Shown here: positions 58,101 to 64,000 of the stretch, in pieces
Position numbering within the stretch: the stretch's first letter is position 1
Layout of the letters: every line of letters starts with the position of its first letter
Assembly (NCBI RefSeq): GCF_025499465.1
Contig: NZ_JAIMCA010000001.1
Span: forward strand, 620,001 to 684,000
Origin: Allobosea sp. BH3
GTDB lineage: Bacteria > Pseudomonadota > Alphaproteobacteria > Rhizobiales > Beijerinckiaceae
DNA: 64,000 bases
Reading direction: 5' to 3'
The notes under the pieces: model-generated
The model's database searches: none
The model's input: only the letters and a program-made list of their open reading frames with translations
What the model was told of the DNA's origin: nothing
Program-made: the position numbers and the translations under genes

Positions 58101-60439
58101 AGCAGCGCTCGCTCGCGCTCGATCTCGGCGCGCCGCAGCTCGTGCGTCCGCTGACGACGCTCTCGCTGCCGGTCAAGGTCACCGGGATGCGGCCGGGCGA
58201 GGATGCCTTCGTGACGCTCGCCGCTGTCGATATCGGCATCTTGAACCTGACCCGCTACGAGAGCCCGGACCCGAGCAGGTTCTTCTTCGGCCAGCGCCAG
58301 CTCGGCCATGACCTGCGCGATCTCTACGGCTACCTGATCGACGGCATGCAGGGCACGCGCGGCGCCATCCGCAGCGGCGGTGACGGTGCTCCCCAAATGG
58401 AGGGCGAGAAGCCGACGCAGGAACCGCTCGCCCGCTATTCCGGCGTCGTGAAGGTCGGGCCGGACGGCACCGCGAAGATCGATTTCGAGCTGCCGGCCTT
58501 CAACGGCTCGGTGCGCGTCATGGGCGTCGCCTGGTCCGCCGGGCGCACCGGCCAGGCCAGCGCGGACGTGATCGTGCGGGACCCCGTCGTCGCGCAGGCG
58601 ACGCTGCCGCGCTTCCTCGCCATTGGCGACCAGTCGCGCTTCCATCTGCAGGTCGATAATGTCGAGGGGCCGGCCGGCGCCTATACCGTCGATCTCGACG
58701 TGAAGGGTCCGGTTCTGGTCGGAGCCGATGCGACACGCCGCACCGTCCAGCTCGCGGCGAACGCCAAGGCGCAGATGACGATCCCCGTCACCGCCGCCGG
58801 CCTCGGCCGCGCCGAATTCGACGTGCGCGTGACCGGGCCGACCGGCGTCGGCACGGTGCAGAACCTCGCCGTGCGCGTGCAGCCCTCGGCTGCGACCATC
58901 GCGCGCCGCATCGTGCGGGCGCTGCCCGGCAATGGCGGCGCGATCACCGTCTCCTCCGATCTGCTGGCCGATCTCGTTCCGGGCTCGGGGCAGGTCTCGG
59001 TCACCGTCTCGCCCTTCGCCTCGCTCGACGTGCCGGCGCTGCTCAAGGCGCTCGACCGCTACCCCTATGGCTGCACGGAGCAGACGGTCAGCCGCGCGTT
59101 GCCGCTGCTCGCGGTCAACCAGCTCGCCTCGCTGGAGCAGCTCGCGCTCGACGACAAGGCCGACGAGCGCGTGCAGAACGCGATCGAGCGCGTGCTCGCC
59201 CGCCAGGGCGGCAACGGCTCCTTCGGGCTCTGGGGCGTCGGCGGCGACGATCTCTGGCTCGACGCCTTCGTTGCCGACTTCCTGACCCGCGCCCGCGAGC
59301 GGCAGTTCGCGGTGCCGGGCGTCGCCTTCAACCTCGCGCTCGACCGCCTGCGCAACCAGGTCGTCAACACCAGCGAGATCAATAAGGAAGAAGCTGCCGG
59401 CATCGCCTACGCGCTCTATGTGCTCGCCCGCAACGGCCGGCCGGTGATGGGCGATCTGCGCTATCTCGCCGACAACAAGCTCGGTGATTTCGCGACCCCG
59501 CTCGCCCGCGCCCAGATCGGCGCGGCGCTCTCGGCGCTGGGCGACCGCGGCCGCGGCCGCGCCGCCTTCGGCAGCGCGCTGGGCCTGCTGCAGCAGAGCA
59601 GCGACGACGGCTTCTCGCGGCCCGATTACGGCTCGCGCCTGCGTGACAGCGCCGGCGTGCTCGCGCTCATCGCCGAGTCGAGCGGCGAGCGCGCCGACAT
59701 CACCCGCGCCGCCTCGATCGTCGACGCCACCCGCAACACCGCCCGCTACGGCTACACCTCGACGCAGGAGCAGATGTGGATGGTGCTGGCGGCGCAGGCC
59801 ATGGCCAAGGACGCCGAAGGCATGACGCTGACCGTCGATGGCGCCGCCCGCAAGGGCGCGCTCTACCGCACGCTCTCCGCCGAGGCGCTGGAGGCCAAGC
59901 CGCTGACCATCGCCAATCCGGGCTCCGCCAGCGCACAGGCCGTCATAACCGTAGCCGGCATCCCGACCGCGCCCGAACCTGCGCTGAACCAGGGCTTCGG
60001 GCTGGAGCGGGTCATCTACACGATGAAGGGCGAGCGCACCGACCCGGCGCGCCTGCGCCAGAACGAGCGCTATGTCGTGGCGCTGACCGTGACCGAGAAC
60101 ACGCCGCGCTATGGCCGGCTGCTGCTGGTCGACCCGGTCCCGGCCGGGCTTGAGATCGAGAACGCCAACCTGACCGAAGGCGCCTCCGTCGCCGGGCTCG
60201 ACTGGCTGAAGCAGGAGGTTTCGCCGGTTCACACCGAGTCGCGCGACGATCGATATGTCGCGGCCTTCGAGCGCTTTGGCTCCAAGAACGACAAGCTCTC
60301 CTACACCGTCGCCTATATCGCGCGCGCCGTCTCGCCGGGCCGCTACGTCTCCCCCGCCGCCGTGATCGAAGACATGTACCGGCCGGACCGCTTCGGCCGG
60401 ACGGGCTTCGGCGCGGTGGAGATCACCTCGGCGCGGTGA
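55184..60439 (+). CDS. bacterial alpha-2-macroglobulin family protein
   Basis: A 1751-residue secreted A2M. In bacteria these are thought to trap proteases in the periplasm and protect the cell when the wall is damaged. The signal peptide is 1-22 (VLVLGLSLSALPAFAQKA); no lipobox Cys follows, so the protein is probably soluble, unlike the E. coli YfhM lipoprotein. Macroglobulin-like domains fill the first half (ARYLYGAPGSALEVTGSM, YAERGVYRSGETVYLTTLLR). The thioester motif C1297-T-E-Q1300 is in RYPYGCTEQTVSRALPLL and starts the alpha-helical TED domain. A C-terminal receptor-like domain follows. The stop overlaps the start of pbpC (TGATG). The pairing A2M with PBP1C is known from other Gram-negatives. 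Confidence 0.93.
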   Translation: MNVLSRLVLVLGLSLSALPAFAQKAYVRNDLLADGQRLEERLKREVSAGSRSSADAVRAGEAALARGDARAALPQANAAIVADSANAAGWRLMARAANAIEPRDYRERWELRERAIAAAYLAYSRATNRNDEAASLGVLAGTFQRNELWRPALTTYRLSLDLAANAALQSAYESLRAERGFRLLSNKVDSDAATPRACFEFSEPLARGRVDFAPYVAISGGRGDFAVSAEDRQICVDGLKAGERYAIVIRQGVPSAIPGEALLKSADYEIYVRDRTPSVRFTGKNYVLPRTGQQGIPVVSVNSGRLDLEVMRIGDRNLINSVHSEDFLSQIGSWSARKIADDKGQSVWTGTMEVKSELNQDVVTAFPVAEAVGALKPGVYVMFAKPSGAPATALSDSDGDYDDGSTRATQWFVVSDLGLTSFTGPDGVHVLARSLADARPVANAELRLIARNNEVLGTARTDANGYARFDAGLAKGQGGNSPGLVTASFAEDYGFLDLKQTAFDLSDRGVKGRVAPAGLDAYLYAERGVYRSGETVYLTTLLRDAKGAAVSGLPLTLVVKRPDGVEYRRRQVEDQGAGGRAHSIPLLSGAATGTWRVLAYADPKGSAIGETSFLVEDYVPERLELTLSPKAPMLQAGEPAELDVSARYLYGAPGSALEVTGSMTIRAADASAIPGFKDYQVGLTDEAFEPVQQQFEESATTDAAGKASITNPIQQPDTNRPLEVEMTVRVGEPGGRAIARSLTLPIVPKGAAIGVKKLFREGDLGNGQTATFEVIMANGDGKRLSRPGVKWVLSKVRRNYQWFFQDGRWNYEGVKTTRRVADGEIAVAEAAGARIAAPVEWGNYRLDVTADGGDATETSVSFSVGYESDKTADTPDVLDVALDKQSYADGETAQIRLSPRFAGKGTLAVITDKVAELRTIDITDGGTSASIPVKAEWGASAYLVVLAHRPMDTAAKRLPGRAIGLSWFQIGKEQRSLALDLGAPQLVRPLTTLSLPVKVTGMRPGEDAFVTLAAVDIGILNLTRYESPDPSRFFFGQRQLGHDLRDLYGYLIDGMQGTRGAIRSGGDGAPQMEGEKPTQEPLARYSGVVKVGPDGTAKIDFELPAFNGSVRVMGVAWSAGRTGQASADVIVRDPVVAQATLPRFLAIGDQSRFHLQVDNVEGPAGAYTVDLDVKGPVLVGADATRRTVQLAANAKAQMTIPVTAAGLGRAEFDVRVTGPTGVGTVQNLAVRVQPSAATIARRIVRALPGNGGAITVSSDLLADLVPGSGQVSVTVSPFASLDVPALLKALDRYPYGCTEQTVSRALPLLAVNQLASLEQLALDDKADERVQNAIERVLARQGGNGSFGLWGVGGDDLWLDAFVADFLTRARERQFAVPGVAFNLALDRLRNQVVNTSEINKEEAAGIAYALYVLARNGRPVMGDLRYLADNKLGDFATPLARAQIGAALSALGDRGRGRAAFGSALGLLQQSSDDGFSRPDYGSRLRDSAGVLALIAESSGERADITRAASIVDATRNTARYGYTSTQEQMWMVLAAQAMAKDAEGMTLTVDGAARKGALYRTLSAEALEAKPLTIANPGSASAQAVITVAGIPTAPEPALNQGFGLERVIYTMKGERTDPARLRQNERYVVALTVTENTPRYGRLLLVDPVPAGLEIENANLTEGASVAGLDWLKQEVSPVHTESRDDRYVAAFERFGSKNDKLSYTVAYIARAVSPGRYVSPAAVIEDMYRPDRFGRTGFGAVEITSAR

Positions 60440-62643
60440 TGAGCGAGAGCGAGCAAACAGGACCGTCATTCTCGGGCGAAGCCCAGCGCAGACCCGAGAA
60501 TCTCGATCAGGAGATGCTCGGGTCGAGCCCGAGCATGACGCCGCGCCCCGGCCGCTTTCGCAAACTGAAGATCGCGGCCGGCGTTCTGGGCATCTCTGCG
60601 ATTGCCGGGGTCACAGCCCTCACCCTCTACGCCCGCTCGCTCCCCCCGCTCGACCTCTCCGCCGCCACCGACCGTTCGACCGTGGTGCTCGACCGCGAGG
60701 GCAAGCTGCTGCGCCCCTTCCTCACCGCCGACGGGCGCTGGAAGCTTCCCGTCACCAGCGACGATGTCGACCCACGCTACCTCGCCATGCTCAAGGCCTA
60801 TGAGGACAAGCGCTTCGACCGGCATGCCGGCATCGACCCGCTCGGCCTCGCCCGCGCCGCCAGCCAGATGCTCGCGAACGGCCGCGTCGTCTCCGGCGGC
60901 TCGACGCTGACCATGCAGGTCGCCCGCCTGCTCGAGCCCCGCGAGGAACGATCGCTTGCCGCCAAGCTCCGGCAGGCCGTCCGCGCCGTCGAGCTGGAAT
61001 GGCGCTTCGACAAGAAACGCATCCTCGACCTTTACCTGACGCTCGCCCCCTTCGGCGGGAATCTCGAAGGCGTCCGCGCCGCGAGCTTCGCCTATTTCGG
61101 CAAGGAGCCGAAGCGGCTCTCGACCGCCGAGGCCGCGCTCCTCGTGGCGCTGCCCCAATCGCCGGAGACGCGCCGGCCGGACCGTTTCGCGGAGGCCGCC
61201 CGCAAGGCACGCGAGCGCGTGCTGGAGCGCGCAGGCCGGGCTGGGCTCGCCACGCCCGACGAGATCGCCTCGGCCCGGGCCGAGCCTGTCCCCGTCGCCC
61301 GCCGGCCATTCCCGAATCTGGGCCCCCATGTCGCCGAGCAAGCCGTGGCGGAGGCGCCGGCCCGGCGTAGCCACAGGCTGACGCTCGACGCGAGGCTTCA
61401 GGCCTCGCTCGAAGACCTCGCCCGCGAACGCAGCCTCGGCCTGCCGCCTCAGGTCTCGATCGCGATCATGGCCGTCGACAACGAGACGGGCGAAATCCGC
61501 GCCTCCGTCGGCGGCGTCGACTACTTCGCCGCCGAGCGGGCGGGCTCCCTGGATCTGACGCGGGCGCTGCGCTCGCCGGGCTCGGCACTGAAGCCCTTCA
61601 TCTATGCGCTCGCCTTCGACAACGGCATCGCCCACCCCGAAACGATGCTGGAGGACCGCCCGGCCCGCTACGGCCTCTATGTGCCCGAGAATTTCGATAT
61701 GACCTTCCAGGGCATGGTCAGCGCCCGCAAGGCCCTGCAGCTCTCCCTCAACGTCCCGGCGGTCGAGCTTTTGTCGGCGCTGGGGCCGCAGCGCTTCGTC
61801 TCGCGGCTGCGCGACGCCGGCATCGCTCTCGCCATGCCGAAGGAGGGCGGCGCGCCCGGTCTCGCCGTCGGCCTCGGCGGGCTCGGCATCACCTTGCAGG
61901 ACCTGACGCGTGCCTATGTCGGGCTCGCGCGGGGGGGCGAGTTGGCCCCGCTCCATTTCCGACAGCAGGCGCCCGCGGAGCAGGCTGGGCAGGGCCAGCC
62001 TGCTCCGCGCCTCATCGATCCCGTCGCGGCCTGGTATGTCGCCGATACGCTGCTCGGCGCGCCGCCGCCGCTGAACGCCGTACCGGGGCGCATCGCCTAC
62101 AAGACCGGCACGTCCTATGGCTATCGCGACGCCTGGGCCGTCGGCTTCGACCGCAAGCACACCATCGGCGTCTGGGTCGGCCGCGCCGACAACGGCGCCG
62201 TGCCAGGCCTCGTCGGCCGCACGACCGCGGCACCGATCCTGTTCGATGCCTTCGCCCGGCTCGGCATCGATCCGCGTGCCTTCCCGCAGCCGCCGGACGC
62301 CATCGCCGCCAGCACCAGCCACCTGCCGCCGCCGCTCCGGCACCTGCGACAGGATGTGCCCAAGACGATGGCGGCCATCGCGACGCCTGCTCTCCGGCTC
62401 GCCTTCCCACCCGATGGCGCCCGCATCGATCTCGCGGCGTCGAGCCTCGACGGGAAGGGACAGCTCAACCTCAAGGCCGCCGGCGGTTCACCACCCTATG
62501 TCTGGATGGTGGACGGAGCCCCCGTCACCGGGCCGGAGCGCCGGCGCGAGACTGCGTGGCAGCCGCCGGGCAAGGGCTTCATGCGGATTTCTGTGATCGA
62601 CGGCACCGGCGCCAGCGAGAGCGTCTCGGTGCGGGTTCAATAG
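60439..62643 (+). CDS. pbpC: penicillin-binding protein 1C
   Basis: A bifunctional class A PBP of 734 residues from ATG 60439. A single hydrophobic anchor is at about 43-62 (KIAAGVLGISAIAGVTALTL). The GT51 glycosyltransferase domain has AYEDKRFDRHAGIDPLG with the catalytic Glu and GGSTLTMQVARLLEP. The transpeptidase domain has S382-A-L-K385 in RSPGSALKPFIYALAF, SLNVPA and KTGTSYGYRDAWAVGF. A C-terminal PBP1C domain ends the protein. Its start overlaps the A2M stop (TGATG), so the genes are translationally coupled. The first 33 residues are read largely through a palindromic repeat; ATG 60537 is an alternative start that would avoid it. Confidence 0.92.
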   Translation: MSESEQTGPSFSGEAQRRPENLDQEMLGSSPSMTPRPGRFRKLKIAAGVLGISAIAGVTALTLYARSLPPLDLSAATDRSTVVLDREGKLLRPFLTADGRWKLPVTSDDVDPRYLAMLKAYEDKRFDRHAGIDPLGLARAASQMLANGRVVSGGSTLTMQVARLLEPREERSLAAKLRQAVRAVELEWRFDKKRILDLYLTLAPFGGNLEGVRAASFAYFGKEPKRLSTAEAALLVALPQSPETRRPDRFAEAARKARERVLERAGRAGLATPDEIASARAEPVPVARRPFPNLGPHVAEQAVAEAPARRSHRLTLDARLQASLEDLARERSLGLPPQVSIAIMAVDNETGEIRASVGGVDYFAAERAGSLDLTRALRSPGSALKPFIYALAFDNGIAHPETMLEDRPARYGLYVPENFDMTFQGMVSARKALQLSLNVPAVELLSALGPQRFVSRLRDAGIALAMPKEGGAPGLAVGLGGLGITLQDLTRAYVGLARGGELAPLHFRQQAPAEQAGQGQPAPRLIDPVAAWYVADTLLGAPPPLNAVPGRIAYKTGTSYGYRDAWAVGFDRKHTIGVWVGRADNGAVPGLVGRTTAAPILFDAFARLGIDPRAFPQPPDAIAASTSHLPPPLRHLRQDVPKTMAAIATPALRLAFPPDGARIDLAASSLDGKGQLNLKAAGGSPPYVWMVDGAPVTGPERRRETAWQPPGKGFMRISVIDGTGASESVSVRVQ
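60464..60540. repeat. bipartite palindromic repeat, copy 10, inside the pbpC frame
   Basis: Left hairpin CATTCTCGGGCGAAGCCCAG then CGCAGACCCGAGAATC, and right hairpin GATGCTCGGGTCGAGCCCGA then GCATGACG. It overlaps the first codons of pbpC in frame and encodes a peptide such as PSFSGEAQRRPENL then MLGSSPSMT. Confidence 0.88.
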
Positions 62644-62653
62644 CGGCCGCACC

Positions 62654-62685
62654 AAAAACCCCGTCAGGCTTGCCTGCGGGGTTTT
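62654..62685 (+). terminator. rho-independent terminator after pbpC
   Basis: AAAACCCCG and CGGGGTTTT form the outer stem, with CAGGC and GCCTG continuing it inwards; the loop is two bases. Four T residues end the stem. It lies 10 bases past the pbpC stop. The symmetry could allow termination in both directions. Confidence 0.9.
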
Positions 62686-63216
62686 CGGGCCTGGGCGTAT
62701 CCGAGGGGATGCGCGGAGTCTCGCGGCCTGGGCAGCCGCCGATATTGGGTTGGTGTGGAAGGTATCGAAAGGCGGCGCGCTCGCGCCGCTCGGCTCCGCG
62801 CACGGGTCTCTGTGATTCCGCTTCGTTCTCGCCCGGAGCAGGACCGCTTCGCCTGCTCCTGCCTCGATGAAGACGGCACCTCCGCACCCGGCGGACACCG
62901 CATGGTCCTCCAGACGCGAAACCCGCAATCCCATCCGGCCGCACGAAACCTCGCGACAGCCCCCTCGGTCGGATGGGACGGCACAGGATAGGCACGTGCT
63001 GAGAGGACGGGGATAAGTTTGGTGGGGGAACCGCGGAGGCCTTCCTTCTCCCGGATGGGAGAAGGTGGCGCGGAGCGCCGGATGAGGGCCTGCCTTATCC
63101 GCAACAGGCGCAACGGCTCCGTGGCACCTCAATGACGACCGGCAGTCCCTCACCCCTGCCCCTCTCCCACTCGGGAGAGGGGTTCCCGCGCCTTAATCTC
63201 TTCGCTACGAGCCCTT
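62686..63216. other. non-coding region upstream of the right-edge RND gene end
   Basis: About 530 bases without a convincing gene. Short frames cross it but none shows family features. The part 63037-63190 holds repeat-like pieces: TTCTCCCGGATGGGAGAAGG then TGGCGCGGAGCGCCGGATGA near 63050, and CCCTCACCCCTGCCCCTCTC then CCACTCGGGAGAGGGG near 63150. These resemble the common rhizobial intergenic repeat. The remainder shows no structure I can name. Confidence 0.5.
63037..63183. repeat. GGAGAAGG/CCCTCTCCC intergenic repeat
   Basis: The left part carries CTCCCGGATGGGAGAAGGTG then GCGCGGAGCGCCGGATGAGG, and the right part CCTCACCCCTGCCCCTCTCC then CACTCGGGAGAGGGG. They are in opposite orientation, with about 60 unrelated bases between. 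Each part also has its own small hairpin. Confidence 0.65.
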
Positions 63217-64000
63217 TTACTCCGCCGGAGCCGGATGAGCCCCGTGCGCCTCGCCATGGTGATCGCTTGTTCCGCGCGAGCCGTGGACTTTGCGGGCGAG
63301 ATAGCTGTAGGCGACCGGCACCACATAGAGCGTCAGCAGCGTGCCGAAGGTCATGCCGCCGACGATGACCCAGCCGATCTGCGAGCGGCTCTCCGCGCCA
63401 GCGCCAGCCGCCAGGGCGAGAGGCACCGCGCCGAGCACCATCGCGCCCGTGGTCATCAGGATCGGGCGCAGGCGCAGCTCCGCCGCCTCGACGAGGGCGT
63501 CGATCATCTCCTTGCCCTCCTCGCGGAGCTGGTTGGTGAACTCCAGGATCAGGATGCCGTGCTTGGTGATCAGGCCGACCAGCGTGATCAGGCCGATCTG
63601 GCTGTACACGTTCATCGTCCCGCCCGTGTAGTAGAGCGCCGCGAGCGCGCCGGTGAGCGAGAGCGGCACCGAGACCATGATGACGACCGGATCGACGAAG
63701 CTTTCGAACTGTGCCGCCAGAACCAGATAGATGAAGCCCAGAGCCAGCAGGAAGACGATGAAGATGCTGGCGCCCGACTGCTTGAACTCGCGGCTCTGGC
63801 CGGAATAGTCGATCTGTACCGAGGAGGGCAGAACGCGCGCCGCGCTCTCCTCCAGCACCTTGAGCGCGTCGCCGAGCGAGTAACCCGGCGCAGGGATCGC
63901 GGTGATCGTGGCAGCGCGCAGCTGGTTGAAGCGCGTCAGTTCCTTGGGCGCCACGGTCTCGTCGATCTTGACCAGGCTGGAGAGCTGCACCACGGCACCG
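63217..64000 (-). CDS. RND efflux permease (HAE1 family), C-terminal part
   Basis: The gene runs off the right edge, so only about the last 260 residues are present. They show the RND C-terminal half: a porter-domain end (ATITAIPAPGYSLGDALKVL) then helices 8-12, including FLLALGFIYLVLAAQFESFV, GLITLVGLITKHGILILEF and GWVIVGGMTFGTLLTLYVVP. The tail is His-rich (HHGEAHGAHPAPAE), which is unusual but short. Drug or metal specificity cannot be judged from this part; HAE1-type multidrug export is the likelier assignment. Confidence 0.9.
   Translation of the reverse strand, partial: GAVVQLSSLVKIDETVAPKELTRFNQLRAATITAIPAPGYSLGDALKVLEESAARVLPSSVQIDYSGQSREFKQSGASIFIVFLLALGFIYLVLAAQFESFVDPVVIMVSVPLSLTGALAALYYTGGTMNVYSQIGLITLVGLITKHGILILEFTNQLREEGKEMIDALVEAAELRLRPILMTTGAMVLGAVPLALAAGAGAESRSQIGWVIVGGMTFGTLLTLYVVPVAYSYLARKVHGSRGTSDHHGEAHGAHPAPAE

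Noticed and set aside
58079..60469. A 796-codon frame antisense to the A2M gene
   Set aside because: Same GC-skew effect; no signal peptide or domain, while the forward A2M frame is clearly real.

Overview
The window looks like a 64-kb chromosomal segment from a GC-rich alphaproteobacterium of the order Hyphomicrobiales. Supporting marks are the split F1 cluster atpHAGDC, a class I lysyl-tRNA synthetase, an ethylmalonyl-CoA mutase, a PutA without a DNA-binding domain paired with an Lrp-type regulator, and the DUF1178 and DUF4337 proteins. The style resembles Bosea and its relatives, but that genus-level guess is inference. No plasmid, phage, IS element, CRISPR array, rRNA or tRNA was recognised.

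Layout. 0-8 kb: an Old Yellow Enzyme, comF with an apparent one-base frameshift, grxC, a DUF1178 protein, a SleB-like lipoprotein, ethylmalonyl-CoA mutase, a J-domain protein and bolA. 8-18 kb: an MFS carrier, an SCP2-type thiolase, two drug/metabolite permeases, a DD-carboxypeptidase, a COG0523 GTPase, and an acyl-CoA ligase behind an orphan ABC binding protein. 18-30 kb: divergent putR/putA, rppH, the F1-ATPase operon atpHAGDC and priA. 30-40 kb: xerC, a DUF4337 protein, an SDR without its usual Tyr/Lys pair, an amidase, the hexuronate operon uxaC/uxuB, a periplasmic binding protein and an M20 hydrolase. 39.7-40.7 kb is an AT-rich island with one unknown membrane protein. 40.9-49.1 kb: lysK, a GlcD-like flavoprotein, a nitroreductase, a DUF808 membrane protein, a FadB-like multifunctional enzyme and an ECI2-like isomerase. 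49-53.5 kb: a tripartite tricarboxylate transporter with two tandem TctC genes that share a duplicated leader. 53.5-62.6 kb: a degenerate trypsin-like protein, divergent from an alpha-2-macroglobulin/PBP1C pair. The right edge holds the C-terminal end of an RND pump.

Functions fall into respiration (F1-ATPase), acyl-CoA metabolism (thiolase, FadB-like, ECI2-like, acyl-CoA ligase, ethylmalonyl-CoA mutase), catabolism of proline and hexuronates, carboxylate uptake, and envelope maintenance or defence (DD-carboxypeptidase, SleB-like hydrolase, A2M/PBP1C).

The most pervasive unexplained structure is a family of about ten bipartite palindromic intergenic repeats, with a second long-hairpin family. 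Copies lie in many gene gaps. In at least two places they are translated: they form the C-terminus of the COG0523 protein and the N-terminus of PBP1C. The other points most worth checking are the pseudoprotease beside A2M/PBP1C, the comF frameshift, the active-site-less SDR, the duplicated TctC leader with its CG-centred palindrome, and the AT-rich orphan gene.
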